DNA from: Takakia lepidozioides
Lineage: Eukaryota > Streptophyta > Takakiopsida > Takakiales > Takakiaceae
Assembly (NCBI GenBank): GCA_030704615.1
Contig: CM060731.1
Location: forward strand, 30,876,001 to 30,940,000
Length of the DNA: 64,000 nt
Direction: 5' to 3'
How positions within the stretch are numbered: the first letter of the stretch is position 1; every line of letters begins with the position of its first letter. Positions 1-11,200 of the stretch are shown here, one piece after another. Under the pieces are notes generated by a model that worked only from the letters and a program-made list of their open reading frames with translations, did not search any database and was not told where the DNA came from. A program made the translations under genes and the position numbers.

Positions 1-1374
1 GATTCAAGCGTTCCGTGAGTCTTGACAGCTCTGTTTCAACCTATGGCAGTAACCTTGTTGCTTGCCAACTAACTACCCTATCCTACCATCTCTGCTAATC
101 TACCCTAAGATCTGATGTGATAACAAGAAGACAGTCATTATCTGAAAGCTTCATGCTCTACATATTTCACTCTTTGCTTCTTTATTTACAGATAACCTGT
201 ATCATTGTCCACAAGCCGATGCCCTCATTCTGGCGATTGCACCATTTCACAAGTGGTCAAGGCAGTAATCCCATCTCTGCCCTTGATCTGGCAGCAATTG
301 CTTCTCCACAAGTGCAGCTTTCTATAATTGCACATGAATGCAATGGCGGCGGTATCAGTTTGCACACCCTACCTCTGGCAGATGCCCGTCATGATGGAGC
401 TGCTCCATCATCTTAACTAGCCTTTGATCAAGTCGGCAACCCCACCTTCCTATTCCCTGGCAGCAGGCTGTTTCCCTTGCAAGTTCATCCTCCTTGTCAT
501 CGTGGTTATGAGAGTAACGACGGCACTGCCGCCCCTCCACCGAGCTGCTTTCCCCGCAACTCCTACACCTTCAGCGGTCAAATCACATGAAGCACCGCCT
601 CTATGCCTTCATTACTTCTGTCAGTAGTACATGATATTACTTCCCTTGCCCTTGATGAATCGTCCTGCAGCACTTCCTCTCTTCAAAGCCATGAAACGAT
701 TACTGCACCGCCTCCCTTCTCCTGGCTTGAGCAAAATTACCTAGCTGTTCCCTGCACGATTACCCTCCAGCAAGCCCTAAGCTTCCTCGACCCGCATTTC
801 TAAGGTAATCACCAGCGATGAAAGCCATTCATCCTATGGATGAAAAGGCATATTTCATGACTTAGCCACATTTTGTCCTGGTAGAGCAATAGCATAGTGT
901 GCCCATGGAATTACCTGTAGGCATGGATAGTTCCCTCCCGTTATTAGTACCAGGGCACTCCCTTTGTAGTAATGCCGGATCCTGATGCCAAGCAAAATTT
1001 CACTGTCACTCCCCTGCATTCACACTACACTGGGTTAGGGTGTTTGCTTTTCTTTATGGTGCTGGGTTTTGGATTGGCGGTTTTGGTTGGAGGTCTTGGG
1101 GTTAAAAGGATAAACGGTGTAATTAGGATTCACGTACCCAAAATGTGGTTCAATCTGATAATCGCAAAGCGCTGGGTCTCAACAATTTTTTCCATAGTGT
1201 GAGCATCCTGAAGATAGAACAAGAGGAAGGATTTATTGTCTTGGGCTCTAGCACCATAGGGATGCTCCGCCTTTGGTTACCAATTTTGAAAGCCCCGAGG
1301 CTGAGGCATAGGGTTTTTTTGCCAACGGTTTTTGAGAAATGAAAGTGTTGGTGGTGTCTGTTAATTAGGATGGG
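1..1374. other. No gene recognised
   Basis: Short open frames occur on both strands (for example 117-416, 424-627 and 603-803 on the plus strand, 1150-1533 on the minus strand). None shows a recognisable domain, a long uninterrupted frame, or convincing splice context. The stretch from about 1375 may be the first exon of the SET-like gene described next. I see no RNA gene here. Confidence 0.5.
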
Positions 1375-2955
1375 ATGGTGAGGAAACATCGACCCGTCTC
1401 CCTCGAGGATGGGGAGGTAGTACCACATATCGATTGTGGCCCTAGAGCGATCATTTTTCGTGGCGAGGAGGCACCCATTGCACCTGATCCAATACAGGCT
1501 GCCGGGCACAATCGTAGAAGGGACCGGGGCCAATTTTCAGGTGATGCGGAGGATGTTGACACTTCGGGATTGAGTCGGGCGCGCCGCGGATTGCCCCCTC
1601 GCGGGCCACCCCGTCCAACCACGTCCACCTTTGACCCCCCCGACAGGATTGAGTGTTGGTACACTAAGTGTTGGGAACGGATACCGCCGGGCGGCACCAG
1701 ACCACCGAGGCGGCGACCGCATGTTGTCGAAAAACATTACAAGAAGAACAAGATTGCGGATGCGGCAAAGGTGAGTGTTTTTTCCACCCCTCTCATTAAC
1801 ATTCATTCAAGGTACATTTAGGTTTATCTAATAATATAGTATGATTGGTAAGCATACATAAATCAAAATTACGACATAAGTATTGATGCGTCGTTCACTA
1901 CACACATTGCAGCCACGACTTGATGCCCAAGCTCGCAATCACATTGCATATGAGGCATTTCGCGCCGGTCTACTTGCAGAATTTGTGCCAGAGCATGTGC
2001 CCGATGTGACCAGTTGGTTCCCCCAGCAGCACGTAGATGAGATGCATAGGGTCGAGGGGTATCGTAGGTGTCGTAGGTGTTATGGCCGGCGTCGAGCCCC
2101 CCCCCCCCCCATCTGTTTCTTTGCCTAATCCGGACGTTGTACCCCCGACTTTACCCTCTGACATTACATCCTCAACCACCTCCACTTTCATCTCCTCCGC
2201 CAGCAGTACCACCTCCACCTCCACCTCTACCTCCACCTCCATGTGCATGTGCCCCCCGAACCCCTAGGAGGGGTCAGCTTCGCCCTAGGTTTCCTCCCCT
2301 TCGGCTTGGGCGGCTTGAGCCGGATCCTCGCCCCTGATGGAAAGCGCATAGGACTATGTTACTGAGGACTGTCCAGCCTCGTTGTTGGGGGAATCATCTC
2401 GACCCTCCCACCCCCATCCGAGAAAAATGTGGAGTTCAAGTATTGGGGGAGACGGTATGTTGTGAGAGCCGCTACAGACCCTACTATGGGTCGGGGTTTA
2501 TTCACGGTCAATGATATTGTGGTTCCTCCTCGGAGAAACAGCATGGTGGATTTGTTTCCCTACTACGGTCCATACTACACCTCCGCGGAGTTCCGTACAT
2601 TACGCCTCGAAGCCCCATACATCCTACCCTACATTTTGTGTGTCAACGGACAGGATGTACGTAGACGGGGGTTGTCTCCCATTGAGATCAGATTTTGTGA
2701 TGGTGATCCCGACATCTTCGGCAATGTTGCTGGGCTGGTCAATAGTTTTTTGGTCAACCTAGGAGAACCAATGTAGTATGGGACGAACGAAGCGATGGGC
2801 ATGAGAGCTTTTGTGGTCATACGTCAGTATACTGTGAGGGGATGCACATGTTTGTGATGACATGTGCTAGTAGGACTATTAGGGCTGGCAGCGAACTATT
2901 TGCATCATACGAGTTCTCCCGGGATGAGTGGGACCTCCGATTACAGCGTGAGTGA
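1375..2955 (+). pseudogene. SET-domain protein gene, frame disrupted
   Basis: The 3' part (about 2429-2955) reads as a SET (lysine methyltransferase) fold. In order it shows GRGLFTVNDI (the usual GxGL start), a tyrosine-rich FPYYGPYY, DGDPDIFGNVAGLVNS (the GNxARFxNHS-like cofactor loop), NVVW, and IRAGSELFASYEF (the I..GEEL..dY motif). The last two motifs lie in a different frame from the first three, so one frameshift lies near 2740-2770. Upstream, an arginine/proline-rich exon (1375 to about 1770) ends at a GTGAGT donor. A second exon after a TTGCAG acceptor (about 1911) runs into a 14-C run at 2097-2110, where the frame also changes. The usual post-SET cysteines are not visible. A CACTA transposase relic follows on the same strand, so mobile-element cargo is possible. 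SET assignment is by motif only. Confidence 0.5.
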
Positions 2956-3969
2956 GATGTGTATGATAGAAATAGGGTTCCTTTGAGACATGGATCGCGT
3001 AGAGGGGCATTGTAGATATTCTCATGATGTACTTTGTATACATCCGATCAATCGATTGATGTAAAAAAAAATCTTGTTGCTCGTGTGGGTTGCAACTTTG
3101 CATATGTGATCTAAACATACTTATGCACGTGTGGACCAAATATGAGCTTGAACCAAGTTGATTCAATGGGTCATTCTAGTGTTAAACGCAGCTAGGTGTC
3201 ATAGAGACGGAAAATTGTGTTTCGCCTGCAGATGATTTGTTTTTTATTCTATTTTCAAGCCATATGCTTAATGATAGCATATGCAATGTGTGTGCAAAAT
3301 TTGGGAGTAAACAAAAGTCATTTGGACCCATAACCAGATTTTGTTCTCTCATTTGCACTCTAAAGTTGAGTTATTTTCAACTTCATGCACTCTTCATAGA
3401 GAAATAACCAAAAGTGACCCTAGAAACACACTTTTTTTTTTTCCCTTTTTTTTTTGTCCCATTTTTTGCATGGATGTAGTGGTGCAAAGCCCGATGTCAC
3501 AGAACAAAATAGAGCTAAAAATAAAATCATTACGCCCCTCAAAACCGCAATAATATATTTTCTAAATGCAAATATTTATTTTAAAATTATTTTAAATTCG
3601 ATTTAAATTCAAAATTGGTGCAAGGGTGAGTGCGTCGTTGGGGAGGCAATTTTTTTTATTTTTATTTTTTTCCGTGCTGGATCTTTGTACAGGTGTTGCA
3701 CACATATTTAAGCACATGTAGGAAAAAATGAAGCTTGAGCCACATCCGTTTGTTGGGTGCAATGGCATGAGAGGATTTTCTTTCACATTAATAAACAAAA
3801 ATTGGTTGATAGGGTGAATGCGTCATTGGGGGGGCAAATGATTTTGTTTGGGTTTGAAACTTTGCATGCGTGTACGTTGCGAACATATATATAATTATTG
3901 AATGACATATTTGATGCACACACACATTGAAGGTTGTTGTTTGCATTTCGCTTATAATGAAGTGTATGG
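2956..3969. other. AT-rich spacer with weak internal repeats
   Basis: This stretch holds T-rich and A-rich runs (around 3061, 3431-3456, 3651-3671). Phrases resembling each other recur near 3030-3150, 3620-3730 and 3810-3920, for example 'agggtgagtgcgtcgttgg' and 'agggtgaatgcgtcattgg'. These look like diverged copies of one short repeat, plausibly subterminal repeats of the CACTA element that follows. No coding region is seen. Confidence 0.35.
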
Positions 3970-5058
3970 TTGCAAGGACACATTATAATATATGTCCCTA
4001 TGTTCATTTGTTCGTATCAGGACTTTGTCCATCCCTTCCCGGTCTTTTCTCTTGGCACCCCATCCGAAAACAACCCAAGTACATCAGACGGGAGCCGTGG
4101 GCGAGACGCCGCCCCCACGGTACCGGACGATGATGACGATGACAATGATGATGACAGTGATAGTGACAGTGACAACAACAATGAGCATGGAATTAACCAG
4201 GAGGATGTGCAAGCCATAGAAGATCTCTTAATGCATCATGTGGGCGCTAATGCATCCCATGAAGAGGGAACCCGACCAATCGATGATCCTGAAATGGCCC
4301 CCTCAAATGACATGGAGAGGGAGGCGAGAACTCCCTTGTACGAAGGGGCGAAAGTGAGTCGACTTTCAACAATATTACTTTTGCTCAATCTTCAAATTCG
4401 ATTTGGCATAAGTAATGTTGGGATGTCTGCCATAATGCGAACTATTGCAGACTATATCCTTGCTCCACACTTGAAACCCAAGATGCCACGGTCGCAGAAA
4501 GAGGCGCGCGAAGTCTTGGACTCTGTGGGGATGGGCTATAAGATTTTTCATGCATGTCCATGTGATAAAACCCTATACTACGGAGAGGATTCGCATCTCA
4601 CCAAGTGCCCAAAGTGCAAGAAAGACCGATATCGGGATGATGTCCAAGGGGAAAAAGTACCACGCAAGGTATAAGCACCATTCCCCCTCGCATGGAGAGT
4701 AGTACTCATGCAAGATCTGATTGTGGTTTTGGAAGGAGTGAGTGAGGAGTGGAAGGAGCGACGTTTGGTTTTGACCATTCACACCCAAATGAGGGAGAGG
4801 CTGCATAAAGGGAAAGGCATAAGGGTGTTGTATTATGTGTGCTAATGGGATGGTTACATATGGGGGGCGTGGGGTATTTCATCCTAGTAAATGCATTACT
4901 TTCCGATCATCCCGCGATTGAGGGCACAGTACCGAAGCCCCGAATTGGCCAGACTCATGAGATGGCACGCCTCGCATCGGAGCCCCCCGGGAAAGGTGTG
5001 GGGGGCTGCTATTTCATGAGCGGCATGAGCATGAGCGGAAAAAAAAAAGCATGAGCAG
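3970..5058 (+). pseudogene. CACTA (En/Spm) TNP2-type transposase, broken
   Basis: The open frame 3970-4674 has an Asp/Ser-rich acidic stretch. It then shows the N-terminal pattern of TNP2-like transposases (Transposase_21 family): LYEGAKVSRLSTILLLLNLQ, then a region ending GMGYKIFHACPCDKTLYYG, then a CPKCKKDRY zinc-ribbon-like motif. The family reads LYxG...S.L..ll.LlnlK and KIHAC.nDCiLY...CP.C...RY. After 4674 the frame breaks, but typical downstream phrases remain. The clearest is around 4895-4990, where PRLRAQYRSPELARLMRW matches the family's 'PRL...y.s...A.LMrWH'. The catalytic DDE part is not seen before the locus ends. This is a truncated class II DNA-transposon relic. Terminal CACTA repeats were not identified. 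Confidence 0.65.
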
Positions 5059-5220
5059 ACCATTGTGAGTCCACGGAAATAGGGTTAGGAGGCACGGAAA
5101 TAGGGTCATGTGAAGTTGGAATGTGGCACCAGTGGACTTGAAATGCAACATTTTATTGCAAATTTTGTGGCAAGCCACGTCTATACAAGTGTGTTCTAAC
5201 TGTCATAGCCGGAATGGGCA

Positions 5221-8200
5221 CTACTCTCCTACACCCTCCGAGGAACTTGCCCCACCTTCTTCCTCATCCCCCTCATCCTCCGAGCTCTGTGATGCATCAG
5301 TTCCACTATGCCTCTCAAAAATCCCGTCCTCTCCTTGGGGGACTGTCCACCTCACCTCCTGGGAATCTTCTGCGTCTTCTCCCCCACTTTCCTCAGCAGA
5401 ATCCAAGACAAATCTACGAGCCCGACGGGCTCTAATAGCTGCTGCCTCCTCCCTCATTTTCATTTTCTTGAGGCTTGCCTCGTCTAAAATCTGCTGTACT
5501 CGACTAGGTTCGGAACACCTCCTAATGGACACCGAAGCCGGGCAGCATAAGTAGGAAGGATGTACTCCCTTTCTGGACTAGGCATGAAATCCCCCCTGGC
5601 AAAAAAAGGCACGTTCCTCCTGCCCATGAACTCCGGTGTAGACGTCCCTCCGGCAGTACTTGGCATCCTACAGTAAGAACAAATCCACTTCAAGAATGTC
5701 AATACCAGCACAACCAGAAAGGGTTTTCAATGAAATAAGAGAGCGGAGGGAGGTGCCTCACAAAATCTGGAAGCAACTTACAATGCGACCACTCACTCGT
5801 AAACCGGGGGCTCCTCGACCTCGATCCCAACTTCCTCCCCCTGCTCCTTTTCGGATTTTTCCTCATCCTCCGAGGATGCCTCTTCCTCTTTCGGCAGACG
5901 TTCAGCCGCTGCAAGTTCCGAGTTGTGGAGGGCAGTATCTGGCTCGAAGGCGAACACATGCCTGTCGGACAACGTCCCTGCCCACATTGAAGCACCTGAG
6001 GAACAAAGCGGGCGGTTAATAGCTTGCGGCATGCAATTGCAATTGGGCCAGGGGACAAACTGAGCACGTGAAGGCTTACCCGTGCCGCATGTGAGGTCCA
6101 GAATCCGCCCTTGGACATCCGAGCACGTCTCCATGAGGGTTTGGATGAAAGCAGGGCTTCGGGTCTGGCTATACCGCCACGGTTTGCCTGTCTTTGTGTC
6201 CTTCGGCATACTGGAGTGGGGCACATAGTTGTAGATGACATCGTAGGTTACAGGGTCCACAGCGGCATCAACAAGACGACCGTCGTTGCGGAATTTGAAC
6301 ATAGACCCTCTCTTCACAAAGCAATATGCCTCAAACACCAATGTCTGCACATCCAACAAAGAAGGGATCAACTCCGAGGTCTACTTAACATACACCACAA
6401 TATGAAGTGAATGCAATAGATTGATAACTTACACTTTGGCCCTCTGTTCGCAACCCCTGTGTACTGATGCAGAACCATTTTCTGAGGAAGACCGGGGTGA
6501 CACTTTTCGGTGTCCACCTTGCCACCGCATTCTCTGTGGTCTTCCCTCTCGTGGCAAGGACAACCACACATCCACCATCATCCAGAAGCATCCCCGCCAG
6601 CCCAAACCCGGCTTTCCAGTAGTCCTCAGCAAACCTGTTCCAGGTGGGCACACCATCCAGGCCCTCCAGCAGCTCCCCATTTGGAATGTCGAGGAGAATC
6701 ATGTCGCAAGCTCTCTCCACCTCAACCCCCCCCCCCCCGAGTGCTCTTGCAATCCGTGCTCATAGCCGTGAAGAATTCCATCATGGCTTCAAAACCAGGG
6801 GTGTCTTTAGGCTCTGTACCGCCAGCCCTCTTCTTGGCTTTCCCCTTCTGCTCCGCCAGAGACTTGCTGTGTGCCACCTTCTTCGCCCTGGCAGCGAGAG
6901 CGTCAAGGAAGCTCTCATTGACGCATTGGATGATGGTTGGAGGTTCTAGCTTTGGCCTGTGCGTAAACGTCACCGCCGAATACCGCCGTGTAGGCTCGCC
7001 CTCAAATGCCAACTTCTTGGCAGAGCCAGTCCCACTCCGAACTGACTTGGGAACCCGGACGACCGGTGACTGGATAGGAGCAACAGCAGTCGCAGGACCT
7101 TGAACAAAGTCGTCGTCCGAGTCACTCTCTTGGGTCCCCTCCTGCGCCTCCTCCGATGCCCCCATGGTTTTCTTCTTTTTGGATGTTATTGCACTCACCT
7201 GTTTCCTTGTCCTTTTCCTTTGGCCTTTACTCTTCTCATGCAATTTCTCCTGAATTCCTGCCTGAGCAAGCTCTGCCGCTTTCCTGGAGTTCGCAAGCGC
7301 TTTTGCCTCTTTTGCACCCAACGGAGGCAGCGGAGCCCGGTTTCGTCGGAATTCAGCATCCAGCTTCAATTGAAACTCGGATGGGTCGAGCGAGCCGGGC
7401 GGAATGTCCACATACCAAGGGCAATCACGCAAATGTTCCAGATGCCACTCATTCACAATATCGTCAGTGTACATGGAGTCAGCCCCAGGGTTCCTCCATG
7501 CCAGGAAGAATGGTGGCTCGAAAGACAGATGACCTTTCTCCAAAAGGAAGAACTTGCAGTACCTGCATTCATGAAAAACACAATGAGGTCCCTGAAATGC
7601 ATATTCGGCACCATTTTCCCAGGTTGGGTCGGATGTGAGTGGGCCTAGAAATGGAAAAATGGCGCCGAATTTCGGTTTTCGGTGACTGCCACCCTAGGGA
7701 CTTAGCCATCTTGGGAGCCCTGAACTGGAAATTCGGCGCCATTTTTCCCGGTTTGGCCCGAAGATGGCTAAGTCCCAGAACCGCAATAGGGCCTAGAACT
7801 GGAAAAATGGCACCGAATTTCCAGTTCAGGCCCAGCCACCCTAGGGACTTAGCCCGAAAATGGCTACGTCCCTGAACGGCAATAGGGCCTAGAACTGGAA
7901 AATGGCGCCGAATTTCCAGTTCAGGGCAGCCACCCTAGGGATTTAGCCCGAAAATGGCTACGTCCCTGAACGGCAATAGGGCCTAGAACTGGAAAATGGC
8001 GCCGAATTTCCAGTTCGGGGCCAGCCAGTCTAGGGACTTAGCCCGAAAATGGCTACGTCCCTGAACGGCAATAGGGCCTAGAACTGGAAAATGGCGCCGA
8101 ATTTCCAGTTCGGGGCCAGCCAGTCTAGGGACTTAGCCCGAAAATGGCTAAGTCCCTGAACAGCAATAGGGCCTAGAACTGGAAAATGGCGCCGAATTTC

Positions 8201-11200
8201 CAGTTCAGGGCCAGCCACCCTAGGGACTTAGCCCGAAATGGCTAAGTCCCTGAACGGCAATAGGGCCTGGAATTGGAAAATGGCGCCGAATTTCCAGTTC
8301 AGGGCCAGCCAGTCTAGGGACAGCCCGAAAATGGCTAAGTCCCTGATCGGCAATAGGGCCTAGAACTGGAAAATGGCGCCGAATTTCCAGTTCCGGGCCA
8401 GCCAGTCTAGGGACTTAGCCCGAAAATGGCCAAGTCCCTGAACGGCAATAGGGCCTAGAACTGGAAAATGGCGCCGAATTTCCAGTTCAGGGCCAGCCAG
8501 TCTAGGGACTTAGCCATTTTCGGAGCCCTGACTGGAAATTCGGCGCCATTTTCCCTAACACCACATGAGGCCTCTAACATCCTGAAATGCAAGGACTTGA
8601 AAGAAAGGCAGCGCGTATGTACCTGTACAGAAGGCGCATTGTTGCTTTGTCCGCGTTCGGCTGGTCGGTGAACTCGTGGCTCCGGCGAGCATCTGCTATC
8701 TCCCGAAAGAATAGGTTGGTTTTGTAGAGCAGAAAGTACCTCGTCACATAGTCGCGTAGGCTCTCTGCTGCAGGAGATATCTCCATCTTGAACTGATGTG
8801 CTTGTGTGTCCAGCTGCTCTTGCGCATTCGTCGTCACCTGTGGAGATTCTCCATCAGATCGCTTTCCTGAAAAAATACAATGAATCCACCCCCTACTAGA
8901 GTAGAAGCCCCAAACGAAGCGTGGGGAAGTACTTGAAACCACCATGTCATGCGGTTCATCCACATGTCGAATGTGGGGTCAAAGAGTTTGTCCGGTTTGG
9001 GGAAGCTCCACATGTCCCTGGTACTTTGGGAACCATTCCAGATTTGGAGCCACCGGGTCTGTCCAACCACCCAGCATATTCGTAAGCGCCAAACACCACA
9101 AAAAAGAGTTGTTGCCACCACAATTTGGTTAAGAATGTATCACCTTTTCTGTTGCATCCACACAGGATGTGGCTAGACGATGGAGCTTCTCCAATGTCAT
9201 CGTGGGCTTTAGAGCGCGAGAGTAATGCTTCCCCACCTCCACCAGAAAGTCGGCACCAAGGGCGGGATCAGCTATGGCCACGTACTTTACCATCCGCGAC
9301 GTGTACTTTATGCGGGCCCTCACCTCTGCAGCTTTGACATACGATTCGAGTGCCGGGAGGGTTGGATTCTTCTCCTCTGACTCCATGTAGAACCTCCGCG
9401 CATGTGCCAAATCTTGCTGTATTTTCGTCTGTCAAGAATGCGCACATAAGATTAGAGATCCTGCTCAACACAATTTCTTCTATTGGGGGAGGAGATTAGA
9501 AATCACGGTGAAGACCTTTTCTTCTATTGGGGGAGGAGAGACAGATTAGCTCAACAAAACTGTCAGGAGCTTTACCCGAAATATGTAGTCCACCATGGCG
9601 TCGACGCTCAGCCTATACCAGGTTCTGTCTGCCTTTGCCTCCGACTTGCGCAGGAGGTCGGCACTGAGGGAATTGGCAAACTCTTGCACCCCCTGCTTCC
9701 CGACATCCTTCACTCGGAAGAGCATATGGGACAAGTTGGTGGCAATGAAGGCATTCTCAGTCACCCTGTAGTGCCACATTTCCATCAAACAATACTGAAA
9801 TGGGAATTTTCATCATATATGAGGATTCGCAATGAAATGACTTCCAAATTCAAAGTCTAAAAGCGAGAGGCGTTGTAACTTACGAGTTGATGTCCGCCAT
9901 TGCAGCTTTGAGAAGACTGCGATCTTTGGGCCCCGCAACCTTCAGCACAACACACTCCACGGCGAAATGCCAATCGAGGTCGTTGGGGTGGGCTTGGGCA
10001 ATGTGCTCCATCCATGCCAGGAGGCGATGATTGCCGTCCCACACGTAGAACATCTTACCGGACAAGTGCTGGAAAAGAGGATCACTAGCAATCGATCTCT
10101 CGAACTCCTCATTTCGCGTTTGCCAATGGGGACCCCATTTGTCCACCTCATCGGAAGTGTGGGCACGGGAAGCTCCGTGGTCGTTCTCAATGGAAACGTA
10201 AAACGCGGCAGACCCCATTCGATATCCATCCCGGAAAGAGAATTTCAGCTTGTCGATATCGCCTGGGAGGGCAGGTCTCACCACCTGCAATGACACCAAG
10301 CGGCAAAGGGGAATTCGAAGCTTGGCCGGGTACACCATGCCCCCCAGCACCCTGCCAATGTTGTTGTGGGTTGCCTCCAACATCTTGGCAGCGGCCAACT
10401 TCATATCCGCCTCCGACATGACGTCTGCTGCAGAGGGTTTTCCAGCAGCCCACCAGGATCGCCAAATCCAGCCTGTATGCTCCGGGTTTGGGGCCTGGGG
10501 ATGTCCGGGAGGATGTCATCCTGGTCAGAAAGCTCCCTGTCGTCCTCCTCAACAGGGTCAGCCACCTGCGAAACACCTCCAGCACTCTCCCCGTCTCTAC
10601 TGCCCTCTCCCTGGCTTCACCTCGAACTTGCACAATCCGTGCTCTTTCTGGTGTTCTTTCCTCTCCTCCACTCTCCACCGTATGGGTAATTGCAGGGCTA
10701 CTCTTGCCCGCGATGGTCTAACCGGTGTGTTGCTGCCTCTTTGTGGTGTCTTGGAGGGATCCACCGTCTCTGTGCGTCCCTCACTTACATGGGAATCTGT
10801 CAGTTCGGAACCCCTGGCCTCTTCAGTGGCCTTTTCTCTTTCCTCCTGGCTAGCCTTGTGTCTTGCCTGTTCTTTTGCCCTCTCTTTTGCCCTCTCACGG
10901 GCTTTCTGTTTCTTATTAGGGCTAGCAGCAGGGGAGCCCGGATGGACAACCACCTTTGAGGTAGGCGAACTGACACCCTCGCGCGCACTGCGAACTCCCC
11001 CCTCCGCAGCCCGTGACGGCTCTCGCACCGGGGATTGCACGTGCTTGGCTTTCTTCTTCTTCTTTGCTTGGACGGGCCCTACTGCTTCTGCATCAACAAC
11101 CTTCATTGCCGGATCTGCTGTTCTCACTTCCTCACGCCCTTCACCTGCCATGAGGCCTGCACCAACCTCCCCAATGCCTATTCTGTCGTACTCTCGCTGC

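Noticed and set aside
2037-2337. Pro/Ser/Thr-rich overlapping frames
   Set aside because: All three frames of a CCT/CCA-rich stretch are open. Only one can belong to the SET-like gene linker; the others are composition shadows.
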